Below are positions 54,437 to 64,000 of a DNA stretch of 64,000 bases, one piece after another (the first letter of the stretch is position 1; each line of letters begins with the position of its first letter). A model generated the notes under the pieces. The model was not told the origin of the DNA, ran no database searches, and saw only the letters and a program-made list of their open reading frames with translations. The translations under genes were made by a program, and so were the position numbers. Source of the DNA: Calliopum simillimum (Eukaryota; Arthropoda; Insecta; Diptera; Lauxaniidae); the NCBI GenBank assembly GCA_951812925.1, contig OX638368.1, forward strand, positions 68,038,569 to 68,102,568. The letters are read 5' to 3'.

Positions 54437-55388
54437 GTGATATCGGTTTCGTTTTCGTTAAAAAAAGGAAAAATAATCGGTGGTAAATTTCTGGAGTTTG
54501 CTCTTTTTAGTGGTTTTCGTGCTGGGTTGAGTAAGATCTTTGGTATAATTAAGTACCAAGGGTTTGAGAACCTTGTTAAGGAGACTAAAAAGAGAGAAAT
54601 CCTAGTTATTTTTATTACCGGAGTAATTCAATTCTGCCAGATTCAGCCAGCGTTTTTCAGGCAGAAGTTTTTGCCATCATTAGAGAATAATGACATTTCC
54701 GGAAAAGTGGCAATTCTCTCAGACAGTCATGCAGCTATCAAAGCACTGAATTCAGCAATAATAAGGTCAAAATTGGTGGGGGACTGCAAGAAGGAGTTAG
54801 TCAGGCTCGGACGTCGGTTTGATATTGCTCTCGTTTGGGTTCCAGGCCATAGGGACATCGAGGGCAACGAAAAGGCTGACAAACTTGCTAGGCGAACACT
54901 AATTGGAAAACATTGACTACATGTAGGATATCCAGGTCAATCTGGACTTCATATAGCAGGTCAAAAACTACTTATTTACTAGCTAATAACCGTATTAATA
55001 TAGCAAGAATTACCGCAGTTTGCACTGGACACTGGACCATCGGCAAGCATGCTGAAAAACTAGACATCCCTTTCAACCCCTTTTGTGGGAGTTGCTTAGT
55101 TGCAAGCGAGCAAGAATCTCTTGAACACTTTCTCTGTGACTGCCCAGCTCTGGGAAAGCCTTTCTTCAATACACTCAGCGAAATTGCCGACATTGAAATT
55201 GGCTCGCTGCTCAATTACCTTAATAGGACTAACTGGATATAGATATCGTTAGTTAGGTAATTAAAATTTTCACATACACTTATACCAATCTGTCGAGTCA
55301 CTTTTGTGGTATTAAAATGGCACTTTTAGTGCTACTTAGGTTTTAGCTTGCATCGCTAAACCGCCACTCTAACCTAACCTAACCTAAT
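54437..55388 (+). pseudogene. 3' end of an I/R1-group non-LTR element: RNase H and zinc tail
   Basis: RNase H signatures are readable: a SASVFQAEVFAII segment near 54640 in one frame, then, after a frameshift near 54690, KVAILSDSHAAIKAL and WVPGHRDIEGNEKADKLAR, ending at TGA 54914-54916. Frame 54913-55242 continues with TGHWTIGKHAEKL and a C-x2-C...H-x4-C motif (CGSC, LEHFLC) typical of the C-terminus. The element ends in (CTAAC) repeats at 55371-55388. The reverse transcriptase part is absent, as in 5'-truncated insertions. Confidence 0.75.
55371..55388 (+). repeat. CTAAC tail of the non-LTR element
   Basis: TCTAACCTAACCTAACCTAA marks the 3' terminus. Short simple-repeat tails are usual for non-LTR insertions. 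Confidence 0.7.
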
Positions 55389-56381
55389 TCAATTCTTTTG
55401 TTCGAACGGCTTACGAACTTTAAAGCCACTTTGCAAGGGGCTATTGTTTGTAAAGCTTTCGTTGAAGTTTTGGGCTCAAAATCGGAAAGTCCTACTGGTT
55501 CAGTTTTGGGTTCCTGGGAATTAATTTCAAATAATTCCATGGTTCCGTTTCGATCAGTAGGATTACGCGGGAGTTAGCAGAAATAATTGAGGAAAATTTT
55601 TATAATTTATTTCTGTCTTTACGAAGGAAATAAATTCATATTCAGTTGTCTTCATACCAGCAACTAAAAGCTGGTATATGCACAATAAAACGTTTCGTTT
55701 ATTGTTGCGCAGGTCGTGGTTTTACTTATTAAAAAATATAGGTGAACAAAACTTTGCATTGTAATTCATATTCATTGTTTTTGCAGTTGCTGGTGTAATT
55801 TTTTTATTTTTGGTTTTTGGTTTTAGCACGATTAGTTTTTGATTTCAACAAAAAAAAAAGACAAAATTAAGTCATTTAAAGTGTGCATTTGCTGACAGTT
55901 TTTTTTTTGTCATATTTTTTGGTTTGCGTTGGGCTTTGTATCGTAGCAAAGCCGATGCGTTATTTTGTTATTTTAATTGAAATTACTGCTAATTGTGTTG
56001 GTTAAATTTTTGTTTGCAGTGGGAAAAACTGTAATTTGATAAAGTTTGTAATGTTTTGTTAATGTTGTTAAAGGTATACTTTTTCTTTGGGAGAATTTTT
56101 AAAATATTAAGGACGGCAGATCAAGGCCGTGATTCAATTCACTTTGTTGTAATTGACTGATTGGATTGTACAATGCAGTTTTTGTAGTCGAGGTGATGAA
56201 ACAGTAAATTGCTGACATTGTCTTTTGCGTTTTCAAAAGTATTCTTAGTAGACCCAATTTGTTGGGAAAACATTTGTAAGGGTAAATTCTCTTTATTGTT
56301 GCTATTTTATGTGGTTATTGCTGTCAAATCGACGAAGCAATTTACTGATAGCATTTCTGAGTTTAAAGGTTCACTAGAAGA
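55389..56381 (+). other. Probable gypsy leader upstream of Gag
   Basis: AT-rich, no gene. A hairpin ACCAGCAACTAAAAGCTGGT lies at 55659. It could be the continuation of the leader begun at 51680. Confidence 0.45.
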
Positions 56382-57402
56382 ATGGTTAATTCGGGAAATA
56401 GGATGAATGAGCCGCAGCAGGTGGTTACAAATAATTATCATGCGGGACAAGTCGCTGAGGAAAGATTTATAGACATCCCAACATTGGTACAGGAAATAGT
56501 TCCAGAGTTTTCAAGGATAGATTTTCCAGCCTCAAAAACAGATTTGTACAGGTTCATAGCAGCCTGTGAATATGTACGTAGGGTAGTAGGCCTTTCAGAG
56601 GATTATGAGTTATTAGGATGGATAAGACTAAGGCTCAATGGGGACGCGTTTGAATTAATTCATTTACAAAAATTGGATACAGTTCAGGAATTAATTGATT
56701 TGTTAAAAGTTACGTATTTAGAGTGGCGGTCCCTGAGTAAGATTCGAGAAGAAATTGGAATTTCAAAACAGTTTCCGGGAGAAGGTATCCGTGCAATCGC
56801 GAGGCGACTAGACGCTTTGTATGTAGAAGCAATGGACAGCCTTAAGGCTAAATATGGCACTGTAGAAGATGATAGCTTGCAGAAGAAGCTGTATAACTCC
56901 GTAGTTAGGTCTTTTCAAAGGGGGTTATTAGATCTACAAATTAGAATGGTCGCGCTGATCAGCAGGAGTGACAGATTGGAAAACTTGTGGGATGAGGCGT
57001 TAGCGGCACAGGAAATATTAGACGAGCAGGAGGAAATCTCGGAATCTGCAATTCAAAGCTTTCAGCTTAATGAGAATTTTATGAGGCAAAGTCCTCAACG
57101 TTTTATGAATCAATACCCAGTTACAAGTAATCGGAAGGAAAAGTCACTACTGATACATGGAAAAATAGACGGAAAACTCATACAACTGATAAGCAAGAAG
57201 AAAATTGTTCTTTATGTGATAAATATGGTTATACTGTAGAGGAGTGTTTAGTGCGAAAAAATACTCCGTTTTGCGAGCAATGTAAAGAATACGGTCATGA
57301 AAAGAGTTATAGGTCTTTCCAAGGCAATGTACGAGAAATTCGTCATGAAAGTCATATGGGAACAAAAAGCCAGTTCTCACGGCAGAAAAATTCGAGAAAC
57401 TA
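56382..57402 (+). pseudogene. Gypsy (17.6/297-like) Gag
   Basis: Starts MVNSGNRMNEPQQ at 56382. The capsid domain shows PEFSRIDFPASKTDLYRFIA, VRRVVGLSEDYELLGWIRLR and the following helices up to AAQEILDEQEE, all typical of 17.6/297-type Gag. A frameshift near 57190 ends the first frame at 57239; the correct frame continues with two degraded zinc knuckles (CSLCDKYGYTVEEC, where His is Tyr, and CEQCKEYGHEK, where the last Cys is lost), ending at TAG 57400-57402. Gag would form the particle shell. Inactive. Confidence 0.8.
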
Positions 57403-57445
57403 GGTAGGGCCCAGTCGCAGCCTGCCTGGGGATCCCAAAATAGTA

Positions 57446-58584
57446 GGGGAAAGTGGGGTAAAGTGGGAATTTTTTTTCCAAGCTCCATAAAATGAACAAA
57501 ACTTCTTCTTTTTTCATGTTTCAACTTCCTATAATAAAGTAAATTAAATAAGCTATTGTATATTTTTGCCGAAGAAACGAACCGAAAATATGGATTTTCT
57601 GTTGAGTACGACGCTTTGATCGGGGATGCCCAAAATGGCAAAAATTAAAAATCGTGGGGTAAAGTGGGAAACTTTCAAAACTCATAAAAACTAATACAAA
57701 TGTTAGAAAAAAGTTCTAATATCTTTATTGTAAGTCAAAAATGGTTCAAGAAACACACACTTAGGAGTAAATATGAAAAGAAATAAAGATTTTGCTGGAA
57801 AAAAATATTTAAAAAAATGTGTTTAAAAAAATTTGTGAAATAGTAGCTTATTCGTCGTTCTCTGATGAAACATCAAAGTCCGAGTCACAGTGTTAGTAAT
57901 AAAAGAAGCTTGTAGTGAGATTAACGCATTTCAAGTGAAATGGGCATTGACAATTCTTTAGGTTGCATTTGATGGTATTTTGTCTGGTCAGATTTCGGGC
58001 ATGAGTTCCATGCAAATGGTGCAAAAATCACGATCTTCATCTGAGATAGAACTTCTTTGTTTCTTATTTGACGCTTTCTTTGCTGGTGGTGTTTTTTTGC
58101 TCCTGGTACTCTATTTTTTGTGATTCGTTTCTCTCTTTCTTCCGTTTATTTGCTAAACGTTTCTCAGCTGCTTTTTGCAACTCGCTTAGCTTTTCCGGAG
58201 TGTTTACTCACAATATTAATGTACAACACTTATTTGGATCATGAAATAGTATAATACGTTGACAATTGGGGACTAGTAATCGTGAAATAACATTTCCCAC
58301 TTTACCCCATAAAAAATTTCCCACTTTACCCCGATACCACATTTTGCAAAATATATGAGCTTCATTCTTCCACTCTATGAACTACACGGAATCCTTTTGC
58401 GTTATCAAAATTAAAACTACAAAGAATATTTTTATGTACTTACAATCGGTTTATCGGTTTATCGCATCGCTATACCATAAAGATTTGCTTACGGTCATTG
58501 CAAGTACATGTCAGAAGCGCATGACAGCTATACTTTGCTAGTTTGTCCGAAAAGGGGCATTTCCCACTTTACCCCACTTACCCC
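57446..58584. mobile_element. TA-target element with GTGGGGTAAAGTGGGAA motif, pogo-like remnants
   Basis: TA (57444-57445) then GGGGAAAGTGGGGTAAAGTG; the right end is the inverse of GGGGTAAGTGGGGTAAAGTG then TA at 58585-58586. The motif recurs inside at 57656, 58295, 58319 and near both ends. Minus-strand remnants read EKLSELQKAAEKRLANKRKK (about 58200-58140), ISDEDRDFCTICMELMP (about 58050-58005), a second Cys-His cluster (NCQCPFHLKC, about 57965-57935), and an acidic SDFDVSSENDE end near 57850. This order resembles the C-terminus of pogo-type transposases. No catalytic domain remains. Confidence 0.75.
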
Positions 58585-58589
58585 TAGAA

Positions 58590-59862
58590 TTTAAGAAAAA
58601 TAAGTTGAGAGTTGCGAATCATACGCATGATAATGTAGTTGAAGCACTCACTGGAAATAAGTTTTTGGCGAAGAAGGACAGTAAAAAACCGCACAGCCTG
58701 GAAACAGATAAAAGTTACAGAGCTAAGAAAGGATTAATTAACAAAGTTAATGAAAGGGTTATAGGAACGGTGAGATATGCGCAGGAAGCGGTAGCTAAAA
58801 CGTTGCCCATGAAACCCAAGAAGTCTAGCAAACGGATTATAGATGACAAAGATATGAGCACAGTTAATCAAACGCGCTCCATATCATTTGTAACGGATTT
58901 GAGTACAGTAAATCAAACGCAGGTGACTGTTGTGGATACGTGCTCAGAGCCGATGGAAGGTGGTTTCCCTCGCAAGGAAAGGGAAGGTCTGATCACTATA
59001 AAAAGCAGTTTGAATAAAAAGGAAAATTTAGTAGTAGCAGAAGATCAATCATTACAATATTCGGTTGACGGGCTAACTACGATTCATGTTATGGATTTCA
59101 CCAGGGAAATTTGTGTAACCAAGCTTCGCGAAACACAGAATGATGTATTCATTGAGATCCCTTGTAAGGTGGCCAAAAATGAAAAACTAATTTTACTTGT
59201 AGATTCGGGAGCTGGTGCAAGTTTTGTTAAACACGAATATGAGAAAGGAAATGGAGGGAACGTTACGCAAACGGATTACAACATTGGGTATTTTTACTAT
59301 TCGCCAGGAACAGCAGCCAGAGCTAAGTTTATCACTGCATGTGGTACCATTAGATCATGGAGTGCCTGCAGATGGAGTTTTGGGTAGGGACAATTTATGG
59401 AATCGCACAATCATAGATGGTGTCCGGAAAGAGTTGACATTTTTTGATGAAAATAAAAAGAAAATAATTATTAATGCGCTAAAACGAGAGGGTAGACCTG
59501 ATGATAATGAAAACTTGAATGAACAAGAAGAAATTGTAGAAAAGAGGGATTCCACAGTTTTTGTGAGTGATCCAAAGAAAATAAATGGAGTTTTGAAAGA
59601 GTTTTATTCGACTCCGTTGGGACGTAACCAAGGGACGATGAAAATGCTGCTGAGATTAAGGAAGCAGTATAGATGGCAAGGTATGCAAAAGGATATAAAA
59701 AATTATATCAGAAGTTGCAAGGATTATCAGATGAAAAAGGGGTCTGAACTGTCGGATACGCAAGTGGACTTAAATATAGGAAATATTTACATTTGTTCGT
59801 TGGGGAGACCACTAGAAATCGTAGCAGGTGATCCAAATTCAAATAGTCTGCAGTGCCTTTAA
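58590..59862 (+). pseudogene. Gypsy protease joined to integrase N-terminus by deletion
   Basis: Frame 58605-59387 ends with a protease active site LLVDSGAGASFV near residue 205. Frame 59215-59862 (after a shift) has the protease end GVLGRDNLW and then passes directly to the zinc-binding domain of integrase: FYSTPLGRNQGTMKMLLRLR and CKDYQMKKG. The reverse transcriptase and RNase H between them are absent, so an internal deletion of more than 1.5 kb is inferred. Same family as Gag at 56382. Confidence 0.7.
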
Positions 59863-59908
59863 CAATCTACTAAATTTGTCAAGCCTGCAATCACACACAT
59901 GCAAAATA

Positions 59909-60161
59909 TGTAGTGTTTCATTTAAATGTCAAGAGAAAATTATGATAGTCACTGAATAAGGTATTTTAGTGACAACGAATCTATCATATGCATAGTTTTT
60001 TTTTCGTAACGCGAGATTTAAATTAACGAAAAATAACTGGGTACTAAATGCAGACAAAGTTTCCAATTTCGTAAACATTTTATTGCGGCTGATGTGCCGC
60101 CAAAGAAATGCTAACGTTGAAAATTTATTGTCAACTACCGCTGGGGAATACATTATTTACA
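59909..60161 (+). repeat. Candidate 5' LTR of the RING-Gag element
   Basis: 253-bp stretch starting TGTAGTGTTTC and ending ATTATTTACA, seven bases before TGGCGGTTCCTCAGG, a possible primer-binding site. The second LTR lies outside the window, so this is a candidate based on TG...CA ends and position only. Confidence 0.45.
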
Positions 60162-60843
60162 TTCTACCTGGCGGTTCCTCAGGATTCACAGGATCTGGGT
60201 TTTTGCATTAAATTTTTCTTTCCGTTTTATCAAGATTGATCATTGTCGTTGCATTTGACTTAGCATGACTGGAATATATTGCTGACCATGTTCATATGTA
60301 ATAGCTATGGTTAAATCTTTTATATTGTTAAAGAGTATTTGATAAAATTTTCTGCTTGGATGTCTTAGTCTGGATAGTTTCGGATATGTACCCGCAGTGA
60401 AATGAGTCTTTCTCTGATACACATTTTTTTTTCTCTTATCATACTTTTATTTCTGCACAACATACTTATTGAGTGGTGATCTTTCGTACATAATTAATTT
60501 TTTTTGTCTTAAATTTTGTCCTCGTATAAGTCCTCAAAAGGTAGCAAAACATTTATTTTTCTTATATTCTATTTATAATTTCGCTCTTATTTCGATTTTG
60601 ATTTCGAAAATTTATTTTTATCGTGAGTACATATCTCTTTACTATTATTTCTGAATTTTGCCTTTCATACTTGTGTGATATCTTTTCGAATATCTATTCG
60701 GCGAATTTTCATTCAAGAGTCGTACAGTGTAAAATATTGAAGGATTTATTCCTTGCTTGTATCCCCGCCAACCAAAACCAAGTGGTGTCGATTTTATTTC
60801 GTGAATTTTATTTTGTTTTATCTCTTGAATAAAATTTACTAAA
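60162..60843 (+). other. Leader of the RING-Gag element
   Basis: AT-rich sequence between the candidate LTR and Gag. No coding domain in the short open frames. Confidence 0.5.
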
Positions 60844-62385
60844 ATGCCAGTCACTCGCAGCACTGAGGATATCCCTAGTCGAATGGAAGGAGCATCCGCA
60901 GATGAAACAATTTGTGTCATTTGTAGCGAAAGCCTCCATGGCGATGGAAATAAAGTTGAAACGCCTTGTAAACACAGATTCCATAGCATTTGTATCCGCA
61001 CGTGGTTGGAAAGTTATCCTAGTTGCCCTGTGTGTCGGAATATATGCAATGTTGATGATCTAACAGGTTTTAATGAAGTAGTTCATGCTGCTCAGGTTCA
61101 TCAATTTGATTTAAATCAGGGAAGAGGTGGAGCAGTCCACCGACCACAAACTAGATTGTTCACCAGAACTCATGGTTCTGATAATACACGCAATTCACTA
61201 AATTTATTTTCTAACCAAAGTCCGCGGCCTAGTCGTAATGCAAACTCTCAGCGATCCACAGTAAACAATTCTAATGAATTAAATGAACAAAGGGTACATG
61301 AAATTATTTCAAATGAAGTTACTTCAGCTATTTCAAGCGAGATCCAAAACCTTTTCCGAAATTTGAATTTAGGTTCAAATTTCCGACCAGCACCAGCAAA
61401 TACGCCTCAAGAGGATATTATGCCTCAGGAACGAGACATCCCACCAGAGGTTAATAATGTTAGTTTCCATTCAAGACGAAGTCGTCGTGATCCTGTTTCA
61501 GATCAAGTGTCTCTTACCAATGAGCGTATTTCAAAAATAATTCATAACTGGCAGATTAAATTTAATGGATCATCAAATGATATAAGTGTTGATGAGTTCA
61601 TCTATAGGATAAATTCGTTAACTGCTGATCACTTAAATGGAAATTTTAATGTCCTTTGTCAGCACGTTCACTCACTATTCGAAGGCAAAGCGAAGCGTTG
61701 GTTCTGGCGTTACCATCGCCAAGAAGATACGGACTTAGATTGGTTTGCCTTATGTGATGCCTTAAGAAACCAATTCAAAGACTATACGTCAGATTTTGAT
61801 GTTAAAGACGACATTCGTAGGCGCAAACAAACGCTCTCCGAGTCATTCGATGATTATTTGGATGTAATTGTTGGTATGTGCGACCGCTTGAGGACTCCAA
61901 TGAGTGATTCTGAGCTGGTCGAAACTGTGCTTAGAAATTTAAAATCTGACTTACGTCACGAATTGTTGCATTTAAATTTCCATAACGTCGCAGAATTAAG
62001 ACGTGAAGTTCGAAAACACGAAAAGTTTTTCAAAGACCTTCGGCCTCCTTCATTTTCAAGACCTTTTTCGTCCCGGAGAAATGTGTCTGAAGTTTTTCAT
62101 GAACCTACAGTAGTAGAAAATTTTGTCGAAGAGGTTGAGGGATCTACAGTTGCAAATTGTGAAGTCAATGCTATCAGCAAGCCTTCATTTAAATGCTGGA
62201 ATTGTGACGACATGGGGCATGGATATCAGGATTGTACCGAAGTGAGACGAATCTTCTGCTACGGATGTGGAGCAGTAGATACGTATAAGCCCAATTGTCC
62301 CAAATGTTCCCCGAATTCGGAAAACTTCTTGGCGGATGTTCGTCAGAAGATGGACGGACGTCCATTGATGCGGCCTCGGAAATAG
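60844..62385 (+). CDS. Ty3/gypsy Gag with N-terminal RING-H2 finger
   Basis: An intact 513-codon frame. Residues 24-64 form a complete RING-H2 finger: C24, C27, C42, H44, H47, C50, C61, C64 (spacing 2-14-1-2-2-10-2), with WL after C50 and P between the last pair, as in E3 ubiquitin ligases. A linker rich in S/N follows, then a Retrotrans-gag type capsid region (about residues 235-400, with GKAKRWFWRY and LRNQFKDYTSDFD). Residues 451-464 are a CCHC knuckle; a second one at 472 has Thr where His is expected. Start ATG is the first after the leader. Pol follows in the +1 frame. RING-mediated ubiquitin transfer is inferred from the motif only. Confidence 0.85.
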   Translation: MPVTRSTEDIPSRMEGASADETICVICSESLHGDGNKVETPCKHRFHSICIRTWLESYPSCPVCRNICNVDDLTGFNEVVHAAQVHQFDLNQGRGGAVHRPQTRLFTRTHGSDNTRNSLNLFSNQSPRPSRNANSQRSTVNNSNELNEQRVHEIISNEVTSAISSEIQNLFRNLNLGSNFRPAPANTPQEDIMPQERDIPPEVNNVSFHSRRSRRDPVSDQVSLTNERISKIIHNWQIKFNGSSNDISVDEFIYRINSLTADHLNGNFNVLCQHVHSLFEGKAKRWFWRYHRQEDTDLDWFALCDALRNQFKDYTSDFDVKDDIRRRKQTLSESFDDYLDVIVGMCDRLRTPMSDSELVETVLRNLKSDLRHELLHLNFHNVAELRREVRKHEKFFKDLRPPSFSRPFSSRRNVSEVFHEPTVVENFVEEVEGSTVANCEVNAISKPSFKCWNCDDMGHGYQDCTEVRRIFCYGCGAVDTYKPNCPKCSPNSENFLADVRQKMDGRPLMRPRK

Positions 62386-64000
62386 AACAAGTCGCTATTT
62401 TGAAGAATCCAAATCATGATAAAAATTCTACTTATAATATTGTTAGTAAGATTTTACCTAATTTTAAGCCATATCATATTCGTCTTTTAGAGTATCACAA
62501 AGCTCGCGAAAGAATTTTTGAACAACCTTCAAAGTCACGCTTACGGTCAACACTTCGTATGCGTAAATTTTGGCAGCGCAAGAAGTCTCTCCGTAAATGT
62601 GTACTTGCAAGTATTAATTTTCATAAATCTGATACTAGGCCTTTACGGTACCCAACAGACCCCTATACCAATTCACGCGTATGCCTTTCGGACTCTGCAA
62701 CGCGCCGCAGACGATGTGCCGGCTTATGGATAAGGTGATACCATACAATCTAAAAACACATGTATTCGTTTATCTAGATGATTTGTTGGTAGTTTCGTCA
62801 TCTTTCGAAGAACACCTTATCCATTTGCTGGAAGTTGCATCGCAGTTGCGGAAGGCAGGTCTTACAATAAATGTGAAAAAAAGTAGCTTTGGTCTGAAAG
62901 AGGTTAAATACCTTGGTTTCGTTGTTGGACACGGTTGTCTAAAAGTTGACCCGGATAAAGTCAAAGCAATTGCTGACTATCCAGCTCCAAAAAGTATAAA
63001 ACAAATGCGACAGTTCCTAGGTATGATTGGGTGGTACCGTCGTTTTTTAAGTGATTATTCATCACAAACTTTTCACCTGACGGAACTTCTATGCAAAAAC
63101 AAAAAATTCGAATGGAATCCATCTGCTCAGAGTGCTTTCGATTCAATTAAAGAAAAACTGTCCTCAGCTCCCTTTTTAGCGCACCCTGATTACGGTAAGG
63201 AATTTATTGTCCAGTGTGATGCCAGCCGTTATGGAGTTGGTGGTCTTTTAGCGCAAGTAGACGAAAGCGGAGACGAACGTCCAATTGCTTTCATGTCTCA
63301 AAAGCTGAATAAAGCGCAAAGAAACTACTCCGTAACGGAACTGGAGTGCCTAGCAGTGGTACTGGCGATAAAAAAATTTCGTCCCTATATTGAAGGACAT
63401 AAATTTCGTGTCGTTACGGATCATGCGAGCTTAAGGTGGCTGATGAGACAGAAAGATCTTAACGGACGTTTAGCACGATGGGCACTAAAATTACAAGGAT
63501 TTAATTTCACAGTCGAGCATAGGAGAGGAAGCCAGAATGTGGTCGCTGATGCGTTATCGCGAGCGTTTGACGAGCCAGATGAAGTTGCTGGTATTGAAAT
63601 AGAGGTTTTGCCTGAAATTGATCTGAACTCACCAGCCTTCGAGTCTGAAAAGTATAAATCATTGCGTGAAAATCTTGTAGAGAAACCGTTGCCAGATTTC
63701 GAAGTGGTCGACAAATATATTTACTATCGAAATAATTTTTCTACTGATGACTCTTCTGGGTGGAAGCTATTCGTACCTGAAGAACTTCGTTTAAATGTTA
63801 TTTTTGCCGCTCACGATACACCAAGCGCTTCACATGGTGGTATCGCAAAAACTTTAGAAAGAATCCGGCGACATTTCTATTGGCCAGGTTTGGTAGTTGA
63901 AGTGCGAAATTATGTATTAGCTTGTGATATGTGCAAAACGTCAAAAACACCTACTCAAGTTCTTCGTCCGCCCATGGGACAAATGTCAGAAAGCATAAGG
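62386..64000 (+). pseudogene. Pol of the RING-Gag element: RT (C-terminal half), RNase H, integrase start
   Basis: 62386-62650 encodes a basic linker (HIRLLEYHKARERIF, RMRKFWQRKK) in the frame 62295-62738. From about 62657 another frame, open to the window end, reads PLYQFTRMPFGLCNAPQ, the catalytic VYLDDLLV, YLGFVVGHG, then RNase H (QCDASRYGVGGLLA, ELECLAVVLAIKKF, VTDHASLRWLM, ADALSRAF). It then enters the integrase zinc-binding domain with two His and CDMC. Protease and the first half of RT (including motif A Asp) are absent, so a deletion near 62650 is inferred. Blastopia/mdg3-type relatives are the closest match by eye. The end lies outside the window. Confidence 0.8.

Noticed and set aside
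60844..61040. RING-H2 segment as the start of a separate host E3 ligase gene
   Set aside because: The frame is continuous into a capsid domain and zinc knuckles and is followed by pol, so it belongs to the retroelement.

Overview
The window looks like repeat-rich, AT-rich nuclear DNA from an insect, most likely a fly (Diptera). The reasons are a jockey-type non-LTR element, DINE-1-like Helentrons with a GTCT-type microsatellite and central tandem repeats, Penelope-like elements, blastopia-type and Mag-type Ty3/gypsy elements, and CATA/TATA microsatellites. I find no convincing single-copy host gene. Almost every recognisable coding stretch belongs to a transposable element, and most carry stops, frameshifts or deletions. 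The species is not determined; a tephritid-like fly is only a guess.

Layout. 0-1.7 kb: tandem repeats (90-bp and 15-bp units). 1.7-3.5 kb: three non-autonomous hAT-type elements nested in one another, two with exact and one with approximate 8-bp target duplications. 3.6-5.4 kb: decayed ZMYM/TTF-type hAT transposase. 7.9-12.2 kb: a truncated and a full-length Penelope-like element (PLE) in tandem. 12.2-15.5 kb: a jockey-clade element on the minus strand whose RT is cut off by the PLE. 16.5-18.7 kb: a CACGGTGG-ended DNA element containing a perfect-style palindrome and a Tc1 remnant. 18.7-20.1 kb: a foldback element with many copies of a GTCTCATACCCGGATAC motif. 23.5-24.7 kb: hAT element copy A.

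25.1-35.0 kb is one minus-strand Mag-like Ty3/gypsy element with 176-bp LTRs. It is broken by a Transib-type insertion (26.7-29.7 kb, TSD CGACG) and by a GGCC-repeat foldback (29.8-31.4 kb) that itself contains a DINE-1-like Helentron. 35.3-41.8 kb is a foldback holding a third PLE with flanking pseudo-LTRs and hammerhead motifs; this PLE holds a TA-target element and hAT copy B. At 42.2-42.8 kb an inverted-repeat element carries a complete-looking hammerhead ribozyme next to a tRNA-like sequence. 46.5-49.1 kb is a second Helentron split by a CACTGTGG element, itself split by another TA-target element. 49.1-51.4 kb has further foldbacks and MITEs. 51.4-59.9 kb holds pieces of a tRNA-Ser-primed gypsy element (leader, Gag, protease, part of integrase), interrupted by a DD37E mariner-type element, the 3' end of an I/R1-group non-LTR element, and a TA-target element with pogo-like remnants. 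59.9-64 kb is a Ty3/gypsy element whose Gag begins with a RING-H2 finger and whose pol runs off the window.

How it fits together: insertions can be ordered by nesting, and several target duplications are confirmed because removing the insert restores a reading frame or a paralogous empty site. The points most worth following are the hammerhead plus tRNA-like element at 42.3-42.8 kb, the RING-Gag fusion at 60.8 kb, and a set of four TA-target elements whose terminal motif is repeated inside each element.
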